NCBI GenBank assembly: GCA_963753225.1
Contig: CAVWBQ010000018.1
Coordinates: 44,622 to 108,621, forward strand
From: Palsa-504 sp963753225
GTDB lineage: Bacteria; Actinomycetota; Actinomycetes; Streptosporangiales; Streptosporangiaceae
DNA: 64,000 nt
Direction: 5' to 3'
The notes beneath the pieces are model-generated. The model did no database searches and was not told the origin of the DNA. It saw nothing but the letters and a program-made list of their open reading frames with translations. Every line of letters starts with the position of its first letter. Position 1 is the first letter of the stretch. Both the position numbers and the translations under genes were made by a program. Below are positions 25,488 through 33,146 of this stretch, piece by piece.

Positions 25488-26646
25488 ACTCGGCAGGCAC
25501 GATGATGTCATCCGGGGACAGCTCGCCGATGCAGGACCGGCCGAGCGCGAGCAGCGTCGAGTCGATGCCGCCGCGGAGCACGTCGAAGACGTTCTTAACG
25601 CCCGCGGAGCCGTTGGCGGCCAGCCCCCACAGGTAGGCACGGCCGATCATGACCGCCCGCGCGCCCAGCGCGAGCGCCTTGACCACGTCGCTGCCGCGCC
25701 GGATTCCGCCGTCGAGCAGCACCTCGATCTGCCCGCCCACGGCGTCGGCCACGCCGGGCAGCGCCCTGATGGAGGCCGGGGTGCCGTCCAGGTTGTTGCC
25801 GCCGTGGTTGGACACCGAGATCGCGGTGGCCCCGGCGTCGACGGCGCGGCGGGCGTCGTCGGGGCGCATGACGCCCTTAACCATGAACGGGCCGCCCCAC
25901 TGCTCGCGCAGCCAGGCGATGTCGTCCCAGGTCGGCGGCGGGGTCTGCATCCACTCGCCGTAGACGCCGAAGAACGTGGGCGCCGGCTCACCCGGGGCGG
26001 CCATGTTAGGCACGGTGAGATCGGGCAGGCCGCCGTGAAAGAGCCACTCGCGGACATAGCCGAGCTTGAGGATGCCCTCGGGGGCGAGGCGCACCAGGGT
26101 CCGCAGGTCCATCTTCTCCGGTATCGCGGGACTTCCCCAGTCCCGGCCGTTGGCGAACGACCAGTCCAGGGTGACGATCAGGCCCTTGGCGCCCGCCCGG
26201 CGGGCGCGCTCCATGCGCTGGACGATCTGGTCCCTGGTGCCCGACCAGTAGGTCTGGAAGAACAGCTTGGAGTTGACCTCCGCCACTGTTTCCACCGGCA
26301 TGCTGCCGAACGAGCTCAGGCCCATCGCGGTCCCGGCCTCGGCCGTGCCCCGGGCCACGCCCGCCTCGCCCTCGGGGTGCACGGCCTGCACGCCGGTCGG
26401 GGACGCGATCACCGGCAGCGCTATCTGGAGCCCGAGCACCGACGTGGCCAGGTCCCGGGCAGCGGGCAGGTTGGCGATGCGCGGCGGGGCGAACCGGAGC
26501 TCGCTGAACGCCGCGAGGTTGTCCTGCAGGGTGACGCCCTTCTCGGCGCCGGCCATCAGCGCCATGTACACCGGTCTCGGCAGCCGCCGCCTCGCCCTCC
26601 TGCGCGCCTCCTCGACCGTCTCGAACCACTCGCGTGTGCTTGCCAT
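25465..26646 (-). CDS. mftD: Pre-mycofactocin synthase MftD (FMN-dependent alpha-hydroxy-acid dehydrogenase family)
   Basis: A 393-aa protein starting at ATG 26646 after GAGGGAG (MASTREWFETVEEAR). MftD oxidatively deaminates the AHDP intermediate to pre-mycofactocin. Evidence: MALMAGAEKGVTLQDNLAAFSELRFAPR-type N-terminus, LPVIASPTGVQAVHPEGE, LIVTLDWSFANGRDWGSPAIPE, FMVKGVM, SVSNHGGNNLDGTPA (catalytic His region), VLLDGGIRRGSDVVKALALGARAVMIGRAYLWGLAANG (FMN phosphate site). These match MftD more closely than lactate or glycolate oxidases. mftA, mftB, mftC and mftE are absent from the window, so the rest of the pathway must lie elsewhere. Confidence 0.92.
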   Translation of the reverse strand: MASTREWFETVEEARRRARRRLPRPVYMALMAGAEKGVTLQDNLAAFSELRFAPPRIANLPAARDLATSVLGLQIALPVIASPTGVQAVHPEGEAGVARGTAEAGTAMGLSSFGSMPVETVAEVNSKLFFQTYWSGTRDQIVQRMERARRAGAKGLIVTLDWSFANGRDWGSPAIPEKMDLRTLVRLAPEGILKLGYVREWLFHGGLPDLTVPNMAAPGEPAPTFFGVYGEWMQTPPPTWDDIAWLREQWGGPFMVKGVMRPDDARRAVDAGATAISVSNHGGNNLDGTPASIRALPGVADAVGGQIEVLLDGGIRRGSDVVKALALGARAVMIGRAYLWGLAANGSAGVKNVFDVLRGGIDSTLLALGRSCIGELSPDDIIVPAEFSRGLHK

Positions 26647-26728
26647 CGGTCTCCCTCGCGCGCCCTGACCGAGCGCCTGAGGATTATTTTGGCACTCAGT
26701 GACGTAACTATCCAGTTCCCTTACCCCG

Positions 26729-26734
26729 TAGTAT
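26729..26734 (+). promoter_or_regulatory. -10 box of a leaderless promoter for the methyltransferase gene
   Basis: TAGTAT ends 8 nt before ATG 26743; there is no Shine-Dalgarno in the gap. Confidence 0.45.
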
Positions 26735-26742
26735 CCACGTTC

Positions 26743-27384
26743 ATGTCTGCCGAGGGCACCGGGCTCGTGCCCGGCGACCACCCCGACCGGATCAGGTGGA
26801 ACGCGAAGTACGCGGCCGGCTTCGTGCCGTCCTTCCGCCCGCATCCGCTGGCCGCGCGGGCGCTCGCCGCGGGCCTGCCCGGCGGCCAGGTGGCCGACCT
26901 GGCCTGCGGCCCCTCGGGCGCGGCGCTGCTGGCCGCGGAGCAGGGACGCCGGGTCACCGCGGTGGACATATCGGAGGCGGCGCTCGGGCTGCTCGGCGCC
27001 GAGGCCGAGCGGCGCGGGCTCAGTCACCTGATCACGCTGGTGCACGCGGACCTTTCCGCCTGGGTCCCGGAACCGCGGTCGCACGCGCTGGTGCTCTGCG
27101 TGGGCTTCTGGGACGCCACCGTCTTCCGCGCGGCGGCCGCCGCGGTGGCGGACGGCGGCCTGCTGGCCTGGGAGGCCCTCACCGCCGACGCCCGCCGGAA
27201 GCGTCCCGGCCTGCCGCCCGAGTGGTGCCTCGCACCGGGTGAACCCGCGTCGCTCCTGGCGCCGGGCTTCACTGTGCTGGAGCAGAGCGAGGTGCCGGGC
27301 CGCGACCGCCGCCGTCTCCTGGCTCGGCGGGATGGCGCTGCGCCCACTGGCCGATGTCGCGGTGTTCGATCGCGGCGGCCATGA
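26743..27384 (+). CDS. Class I SAM-dependent methyltransferase
   Basis: A 213-aa protein: RWNAKYAAGF near the N-terminus, motif I VADLACGPSGAALLAAEQG (about 47-65), acidic end of strand 2 VTAVDIS, and LVLCVGFWDATVF as motif IV-like. It resembles small methyltransferases with WNxKY N-termini (thiopurine- or tellurite-resistance-type). The last about 38 codons run antisense over the end of the VWA gene, a 116-bp convergent overlap. The substrate is unknown. Confidence 0.82.
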   Translation: MSAEGTGLVPGDHPDRIRWNAKYAAGFVPSFRPHPLAARALAAGLPGGQVADLACGPSGAALLAAEQGRRVTAVDISEAALGLLGAEAERRGLSHLITLVHADLSAWVPEPRSHALVLCVGFWDATVFRAAAAAVADGGLLAWEALTADARRKRPGLPPEWCLAPGEPASLLAPGFTVLEQSEVPGRDRRRLLARRDGAAPTGRCRGVRSRRP

Positions 27385-28489
27385 GGCCGGGAAAGGCGTC
27401 CGGGGTGCAGGCGAACGCGGTCACCCCGAGCCCGGCCAGCGCGGCAGCGTTGTCGTGGTCGTAGCCGGGCACCCCGTCGTCGGACAATGCGAGCAGGGCG
27501 ATCACTTGCGTGCCCGCGGCGGTCATGTCCGCGATCCGGCGCAGCATCTGGTCCCGGTTGCCGCCCTCGAACAGGTCGCTGATCAGGATGAAGATCGAGC
27601 TGGCCGGGCGGGTGATCAGCTGCTGGCAGTAGGCGACCGCCTGGTTGATGTCGGTGCCGCCGCCGAGCTGGGTGCCGAACAGCACGTCCACCGGATCGCC
27701 GAGCTGGCCGGTCAGGTCCGCGACCGAGGTGTCGAAGGCCACCACCGAGGTGCGCAGCGACGGGATCGAGGCCAGCACCGCGCCGAACACTCCCGCGTAC
27801 ACCACGGAGGACGCCATCGAGCCGCTCTGGTCCAGGCAGAGGATGACGTCGCGAGCCACCGACTGCTGCTTCCTGGCGTACCCGACCAGCCGCTCGGGCA
27901 CGATGGTCCGGTGCTCCGGCAGGTAGTTCCGCAGGTTGGCGCGGATCGTACGGTCCCAGTCGATGTCGGCGGGCCGCCGCGGCCGGTTCGTCCGGCTGGC
28001 CCGGTTCAGCGCCCCGGCCACCGCCGAGCGGGTCCGCTGGCTCAGCCGCCGCTCCAGGTCCCTAGTTACCGCGCGGACCACGGCGCGGGCCGATTCCCTG
28101 GCCTGCTCGGGCATCACCCGGCTCAGCGACAGCAGCGTGCCGACCAGGTGCACATCCGGCTCGACCGCCTCCAGCATCTCCGGTTCGAGTAGCAGCCGGG
28201 TCAGGCCCAGCCGCTCGATGGCGTCCTTCTGCATGACCTGGACCACGCTGACCGGGAAGAACGTGCGGATGTCGCCGAGCCAGCGGGCCACGCGCGGGGC
28301 GGACGCGCCGAACCCGGCCTGCCGTCGCCGAGCGCCCTGCTCCGCGCCGCCCCCGCCGTCGTCGCAGTCGTACAGGGCACCGAGGGCCGCGTCTATGCGC
28401 GCGTCGCCGCCGCTCAGCGGCATCGTGATCCCCGCCTCGCCGAGGACAAGGCGCCAGCGCCGCATCCGCTCGTCGGGGCCATCGGTCAT
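27269..28489 (-). CDS. VWA domain protein of the MoxR-DUF5682-DUF5691-SWIM cassette
   Basis: A 406-aa protein; ATG 28489 overlaps the DUF5682 stop (ATGA). Residues about 1-200 are helical. The C-terminal VWA domain has MIDAS residues in LCLDQSGSMASSVVYAG (D-x-S-x-S), a conserved Thr in GGGTDINQAV and Asp in LISDLFEGG. The C-terminal tail is Gly/Pro/Arg-rich. VWA partners of MoxR ATPases bind clients through the metal site. It is last in the five-gene unit. Confidence 0.92.
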   Translation of the reverse strand: MTDGPDERMRRWRLVLGEAGITMPLSGGDARIDAALGALYDCDDGGGGAEQGARRRQAGFGASAPRVARWLGDIRTFFPVSVVQVMQKDAIERLGLTRLLLEPEMLEAVEPDVHLVGTLLSLSRVMPEQARESARAVVRAVTRDLERRLSQRTRSAVAGALNRASRTNRPRRPADIDWDRTIRANLRNYLPEHRTIVPERLVGYARKQQSVARDVILCLDQSGSMASSVVYAGVFGAVLASIPSLRTSVVAFDTSVADLTGQLGDPVDVLFGTQLGGGTDINQAVAYCQQLITRPASSIFILISDLFEGGNRDQMLRRIADMTAAGTQVIALLALSDDGVPGYDHDNAAALAGLGVTAFACTPDAFPGLMAAAIEHRDIGQWAQRHPAEPGDGGGRGPAPRSAPAQ

Positions 28490-30693
28490 GAGATCACCCC
28501 GAGGATCAGGGCGGCGGCCCCGGCCGCGAGCGCCGCCCGTTCGGAGTCGAGATCGTCGCCGGCGTCCGCGACCGCGGCGGGGCCGCGGCCGCTGCCGTCG
28601 AGAAGGGCCGCCTTCTGCCCGATCGCCCGCCGTTCCGGCGGCGCGAACTCGCCGAACGTCCGGCGCAGCGCGGGCAGGACCGCGGTAAAGGCGTCCGCGG
28701 TCAGCCCGGCCAGCCAGCCGTCGGCCAGGGCGAGCAGCTTGTCGTCGTGCACGAGCAGCAGGCCGCTGCCGGCCAGGAAGCCCTCGGCCCAGCCGGCCGC
28801 GGCCGGGGCCGGCGCGGCGGCGGACAGCGCCAGGGACATCCGCATGCCCGCCTCGTCCGCGCTGACCCGGCCCGCGTCGAGCAGCAGCCGGGTCAGCCGC
28901 CCGGAGATCACCGGGGGACAGCGGGGAGCGAGCCGGCTCAGCGTGTCCAGCCACCGCTCCCGGCTGGCCGTGTCGGCGAGCAGCCCGGTGGCCGAGTGCA
29001 CCGCGTCGATGCGTTCCCGCATCGCCTGTTCGGCGGTCTCGTCGAGGGAGGTCGCCGCGGCCGGCAGGCCAGCGCAGATCCTGGTGATCATCTCGGTGGC
29101 GACCTCGCCCAGCCGGGCCGGGTCGGTGCCGCGCACGTCGCCGTACCTGGCCGCGCGGACCAGAGCGGGCAGCGCCGCCATCAGGCGGCTCACGTCGGTG
29201 TCGAGCGCGGCGCGGTCCCTGACCGCCGCGGCCACGGCCGGCAAGGCGTCGTTCAGGTCGGCGAGCAGGCACTGCTCGGTCAGCGCGGTCAGCTCGTCGA
29301 GCGCGGTCGCGCCCTCCGCGATCGACAGGGCCCGCTGCGTGGCGGCCGCCGCGACCGTGCTGCCCCACATGCTCGCCTCGATCAGCGCCAGGTCGAGTTC
29401 GGGCCGCCAGGTCAGCTGCCAGCTCTCCCGGAACGTCCCGATGTTCTTGGCCCGGCCGTGCTGCGGCGTGCCCCACGGCACATCGAGCAGGGCCAGCCGG
29501 TAGAACAGGCGGCTGCGGGCCAGGTCGTTCGGCTTGCGCAGATCCAGGTCGTAGTCCCTGGGCTCCGCCTCGGGCCGCAGCTTCAGGTGGCGCTGCTGGT
29601 CCTGCAGGTCGCGCTGCAGCGGAACCATGGGGGTGGCGGCCGGCACCGCGCCGAGCCGCTCGCCCACCACCATCCGCTGCTGGATCAGCGCGACGAGCAG
29701 GTCGCTGCCCTCGCAGAGCACCGCGTGCGCGGCCTCGGTGACTTCCTCCAGGCCGGCCAGCGGCCGGCCACGCAGCGCGGCGAGCGCCGCGGCGAGCCGG
29801 ACGGACTCGATCACGTGTGCCGACGACGCCGGGACGCCCTCGTCGCGCAGGACGGCGGCGGCCCTGGCCAGCCACCGCTCGACGGGCTGGCCGGGAGAGG
29901 CGAACAGGTGGTCGTACCAGCCGGGGGAGCGGATGCCCGCCCCGTAACCCGAGGCGTAGGACAGCCGTCCGTAGGTCCACGGCACCCAGGTCATGGTGGC
30001 CTTCACCTTCGGCAGGCCGCGCAGCAGCCGGTCGTCGGAGGCCGCGGACGGGATCTGCCGCAGGGCCGGCACGTGCCAGGCGCCGCAGACCACGGCGATC
30101 CGCTCGAAGCCCTCCTTAGCCGTCCGGCGCAGCACCCGGCGCATGTGCGCCTCGCGGATCGCGTCCCGTGAACCGGAGTCATCCGACTCTGCCCGCAGGA
30201 TGGAGATGGCCTCGGCCAGCGCGTCGAAGACCGCAGGCCCGGGGACGTGCTCCACCACGTCCTCCCACCAGCGCTCCGGGTCGTCGTACCCGGCCGCGGC
30301 GGCCAGTTCGCTCACCGGGTCGGAGCGCCGCCGGGGCTGCTCCGGCTGCTTATCCTCGACCGCCTTGAGGGCAAGCTGGTGCGCGGCGGGCAGGTCGCAG
30401 AACCGGACAGGAACCCCTGTGTCCAGCGCGTACGTGATCGCCTGCCACTCCGGCGAGAACACCGCGAACGGCCAGAACGCCGCATGCCGTGGCTCCCCGG
30501 GCACGTAGCCGAGCAACGCCACCGGCGGCCGCATGTCAGGGTCCGCGGCCAGCGCGACCAGATCGTCCGCCTCCGGCGGCCCCTCGATCAGCACGATGTC
30601 GGGGCGCCGGCAGGCCAGGGCGGCCCGCACCGACCGCGCCGATCCGGGCCCGTGGTGCCGGATCCCGTAGACGGTGGTGCCCGTGCTATTCAT
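28486..30693 (-). CDS. DUF5682 protein with TraB/ChaN-like motifs
   Basis: A 735-aa protein. The N-terminus YGIRHHGPGSARSVRAAL…PDIVLIEGPPEAD is the DUF5682 hallmark. H13-H14, E37 and E41, a later EAHMRRVLRR (about 181-190) and VVCGAWHVPAL (about 201-211) match the order His, Glu, Arg/Met helix, GxxH seen in the TraB/Tiki/EreA/ChaN fold, so a hydrolase or metal-binding role is plausible; this is inference. The rest is helical and Ala/Leu-rich. It follows the MoxR gene by 9 nt and overlaps the VWA gene by 4 bp. Confidence 0.9.
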   Translation of the reverse strand: MNSTGTTVYGIRHHGPGSARSVRAALACRRPDIVLIEGPPEADDLVALAADPDMRPPVALLGYVPGEPRHAAFWPFAVFSPEWQAITYALDTGVPVRFCDLPAAHQLALKAVEDKQPEQPRRRSDPVSELAAAAGYDDPERWWEDVVEHVPGPAVFDALAEAISILRAESDDSGSRDAIREAHMRRVLRRTAKEGFERIAVVCGAWHVPALRQIPSAASDDRLLRGLPKVKATMTWVPWTYGRLSYASGYGAGIRSPGWYDHLFASPGQPVERWLARAAAVLRDEGVPASSAHVIESVRLAAALAALRGRPLAGLEEVTEAAHAVLCEGSDLLVALIQQRMVVGERLGAVPAATPMVPLQRDLQDQQRHLKLRPEAEPRDYDLDLRKPNDLARSRLFYRLALLDVPWGTPQHGRAKNIGTFRESWQLTWRPELDLALIEASMWGSTVAAAATQRALSIAEGATALDELTALTEQCLLADLNDALPAVAAAVRDRAALDTDVSRLMAALPALVRAARYGDVRGTDPARLGEVATEMITRICAGLPAAATSLDETAEQAMRERIDAVHSATGLLADTASRERWLDTLSRLAPRCPPVISGRLTRLLLDAGRVSADEAGMRMSLALSAAAPAPAAAGWAEGFLAGSGLLLVHDDKLLALADGWLAGLTADAFTAVLPALRRTFGEFAPPERRAIGQKAALLDGSGRGPAAVADAGDDLDSERAALAAGAAALILGVIS

Positions 30694-30702
30694 CTGGACT
30701 GG

Positions 30703-31839
30703 TCATCCGGCGACGTCGCGGCAGGCGCGGTAGAAGTCGCTCCAGTCGTCGCGGTCCCGGATGACCGTCTCCAGGTATTCCTGCCACACCGTGCGGTCGG
30801 CGACCGGATCCTGCACGACGGCGCCGGTGATGCCGCCGGCCACGTCGGCGGGGCGCAGCACCCCGTCGCCGAAGTGCGCGGCCAGCGCCAGGCCGCTGGT
30901 CACCACGGAGATCGCCTCCGCCGTGGACAGCGTGCCGCTCGGTGACTTGACCCTGGACCGCCCGTCCTCGGTGACGCCCTGGCGCAGTTCGCGGAAGACG
31001 GTGACCACCCGCCTGATCTCGTCGGCCCCGTGCGACGTCTCCGGCAGCCCGATCGAGCGGCCGAGCTGGGCGACCCGGCGGGCCACGATGTCCACCTCCT
31101 GCTCGGCCGAGGCGGGCACCGGGAGCACCACGGTGTTGAACCGCCTGCGCAGCGCGCTGGACAGGTCGTTGACACCGCGGTCCCTGTCGTTGGCGGTAGC
31201 GATGACGTTGAAGCCGCGGACCGCCTGCAGTTCGGTACCGAGCTCGGGGATCGGCAGCGTCTTCTCCGACAAGATGGTGATCAGCGCGTCCTGCACGTCC
31301 GACGGCATCCGGGTCAGCTCCTCGGCCCGGGCGATCTGGCCGCCCGCCATCGCCCGCATCACCGGGCTCGGCACCAGCGCGTCCCAGGACGGCCCCTCGG
31401 CGATCAGCCTGGCGTAGTTCCAGCCGTACCTGACCGCCTCCTCCGCCGTCCCCGCGGTGCCCTGCACCATCAGCGTGGAGTCGCCGGAGACGGCCGCGGC
31501 CAGGTGCTCGGACAGCCACGTCTTCGCCGTGCCCGGCACGCCGAGCAGCAGCAGTGCCCGGTCGGTGGCCAGCGTGGCCACCGCGACCTCGATAAGGCGG
31601 CGGGAGCCGATGTACTTCGGCATGATCACGGTGCCGTCGGGGGCCGTACCGCCCAGCAGGTAGATGGTCACCGCCCACGGGGACAGCCGCCAGCCCGGCG
31701 GCCGGGGCCGGTCGTCGGCCGCGGCCAGCGCGGCCAGCTCGGCCTGATGCTCCTGCTCCGCGTGCGGCCGCAGGACGGTGTCCCCGGGCTCAGCCAGCCC
31801 GGGCTTAGCCAGCCCGGGCTTAGCCAGCACTGTCGTCAT
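30703..31839 (-). CDS. MoxR-type AAA+ ATPase of the five-gene cassette
   Basis: A 378-aa MoxR-like ATPase. A short N-terminal LAKPG-LAKPG-LAEPG repeat is followed by a proline-rich linker, Walker A LGVPGTAKTWLS (about 98-109), and sensor 1 NVIATANDRDRGVNDLSSALRRRFN, which also contains the Arg finger region. In the Walker B position the sequence reads GQIARAEELTRM, which deviates from the standard hhhDE; the E-E pair may serve. Its start overlaps the DUF5691 stop (ATGA). It probably drives remodelling with the VWA protein. Confidence 0.92.
   Translation of the reverse strand: MTTVLAKPGLAKPGLAEPGDTVLRPHAEQEHQAELAALAAADDRPRPPGWRLSPWAVTIYLLGGTAPDGTVIMPKYIGSRRLIEVAVATLATDRALLLLGVPGTAKTWLSEHLAAAVSGDSTLMVQGTAGTAEEAVRYGWNYARLIAEGPSWDALVPSPVMRAMAGGQIARAEELTRMPSDVQDALITILSEKTLPIPELGTELQAVRGFNVIATANDRDRGVNDLSSALRRRFNTVVLPVPASAEQEVDIVARRVAQLGRSIGLPETSHGADEIRRVVTVFRELRQGVTEDGRSRVKSPSGTLSTAEAISVVTSGLALAAHFGDGVLRPADVAGGITGAVVQDPVADRTVWQEYLETVIRDRDDWSDFYRACRDVAG
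31783..31827. repeat. Three 15-bp tandem repeats at the MoxR N-terminus
   Basis: Three head-to-tail copies of CCCGGGCT(C/T)AGCCAG encode LAEPG/LAKPG/LAKPG near the start of the minus-strand MoxR gene. The first copy has one base change. Confidence 0.85.
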
Positions 31840-33146
31840 AGCTCCAGCTCCTTCAGCATGTCGTAGCGAAAGCGCAGCACACTGATCGCGTCACGGATAG
31901 GTGGTGGTATCGCCCCGGCCCGGCTGGCCGTCGTCTCCCGCGCGCAGCGCGCCGGATCGACCCGCCGGGCGAGCTGGCGCAGTGTCTCGGCGCCGAACAG
32001 GGTGCCCGTCGGCCCGCCCGCCAGGGCCCAGTTGATCAGGGCGGTCAGCCATTCCTGGTCGCGCTGGGCCATCGCCGCGCGCGACCACCCGGTGAACAGC
32101 ACCGGAGCCCAGGCGCGCGACGGCACGGCGAGAATCTGCTCCGCCGTCCGGCCGAACTGCCCGGTCCAGGTGCGCAGCGGGGTCCTGGCCAGCACCTCGT
32201 GCAGCAGGCGGGTCCGGCCGTCCATCTCCGCCGGGCCGCCGGCCTGCCGGGACGTCACGCCGTCCCGGCGCATGGCGGCATCGCCGCCGGCCGGCGGGAT
32301 GACGACCAGCATGGTGCCCCGCGCGTCGCGTTCGATGCGCAGGCAGCCGACGGCGCGTTGCGCCATCCGCTGCCCGAGCGCGGACCCTGGCAGCCGGGCG
32401 AGCAGGTGCGCGGCCCAGCCGCGCACCTCGGCGTCGCGCTCGTCCAGCGCGGCCTCGAGCAGCGGCTCGTCGGCCAGGCTCAGCCCGTCGTTCGCCAGCA
32501 CGGACAGGAACATGACCCGCTCCGACCCGGCCGCCTCCCAGCTCCGGGCGATCAGTTCCCTGGCGGCCGCGGGATCCCGGGCGCGCAGCGCGGCCAGGTA
32601 GGCGCGCCGCTGGCTCTTGCCGCCCAGCCGCCAGGCATCCCCGCCAGCCTCGGTATGCGCCGTGACGAACTTCCAGTCCTGGTTGAGCCGGGCCAGCCAC
32701 CGCGCCCGGGACCCGCCCGCCCCGGCCGCCAGGCGGCGCAGTTCCGGATCGGACGGCGAGACCCGCCGGGCCCGGTCGAGCAGCGCGGGCAGGAGCTGCG
32801 GCGGGACCAGGCGGCCGCGGGCCACCGCTGAGGTCAGCCACTCGGCCAGCAGGTCCGGGTGCTCGCCGCCCAGCATCCGGGCCAGCCGGCGGCCCGCCGC
32901 CGGGCTGACTGCGAGGGCCGGGTCCTGTTCGGCCGCGGGGAGCGGCTCGGCCTGGAACCCTGATCCGCCCGGGCGGCCGCCGCGGCGTGCGACGGCCAGC
33001 AGCGCGGCCCGGTCGAGCAGCAGGGCCGCCGGATCATCAGGGACGGTTTCGGCCAGGACCGGCAGGCCAGGGACGGCGGCCGCGGGAACCCCGGTCCGTT
33101 CGGTACCGATAAGGCTCGCGGTGACGAGGTCCTGCCATGTACTCAC
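31836..33146 (-). CDS. DUF5691 protein of the MoxR cassette
   Basis: A 436-aa protein starting at GTG 33146 within a GTGA overlap with the SWIM gene. The N-terminus STWQDLVTASLIGTERTGVP is typical of DUF5691. The body is Leu/Ala-rich and helical (LLARLPGSALGQRMAQRAVGCL, LIARSWEAAGSERVMFLSVLANDGL, LLEAALDERDAEVRGWAAHLL), consistent with HEAT-like repeats and a scaffold role; this is inference. It overlaps the MoxR start by 4 bp. Confidence 0.88.
   Translation of the reverse strand: MSTWQDLVTASLIGTERTGVPAAAVPGLPVLAETVPDDPAALLLDRAALLAVARRGGRPGGSGFQAEPLPAAEQDPALAVSPAAGRRLARMLGGEHPDLLAEWLTSAVARGRLVPPQLLPALLDRARRVSPSDPELRRLAAGAGGSRARWLARLNQDWKFVTAHTEAGGDAWRLGGKSQRRAYLAALRARDPAAARELIARSWEAAGSERVMFLSVLANDGLSLADEPLLEAALDERDAEVRGWAAHLLARLPGSALGQRMAQRAVGCLRIERDARGTMLVVIPPAGGDAAMRRDGVTSRQAGGPAEMDGRTRLLHEVLARTPLRTWTGQFGRTAEQILAVPSRAWAPVLFTGWSRAAMAQRDQEWLTALINWALAGGPTGTLFGAETLRQLARRVDPARCARETTASRAGAIPPPIRDAISVLRFRYDMLKELEL

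Noticed and set aside
24943..26742. Very long plus-strand frame upstream of the methyltransferase
   Set aside because: It overlaps mftF and mftD in the wrong frames; the methyltransferase domain begins only at ATG 26743.
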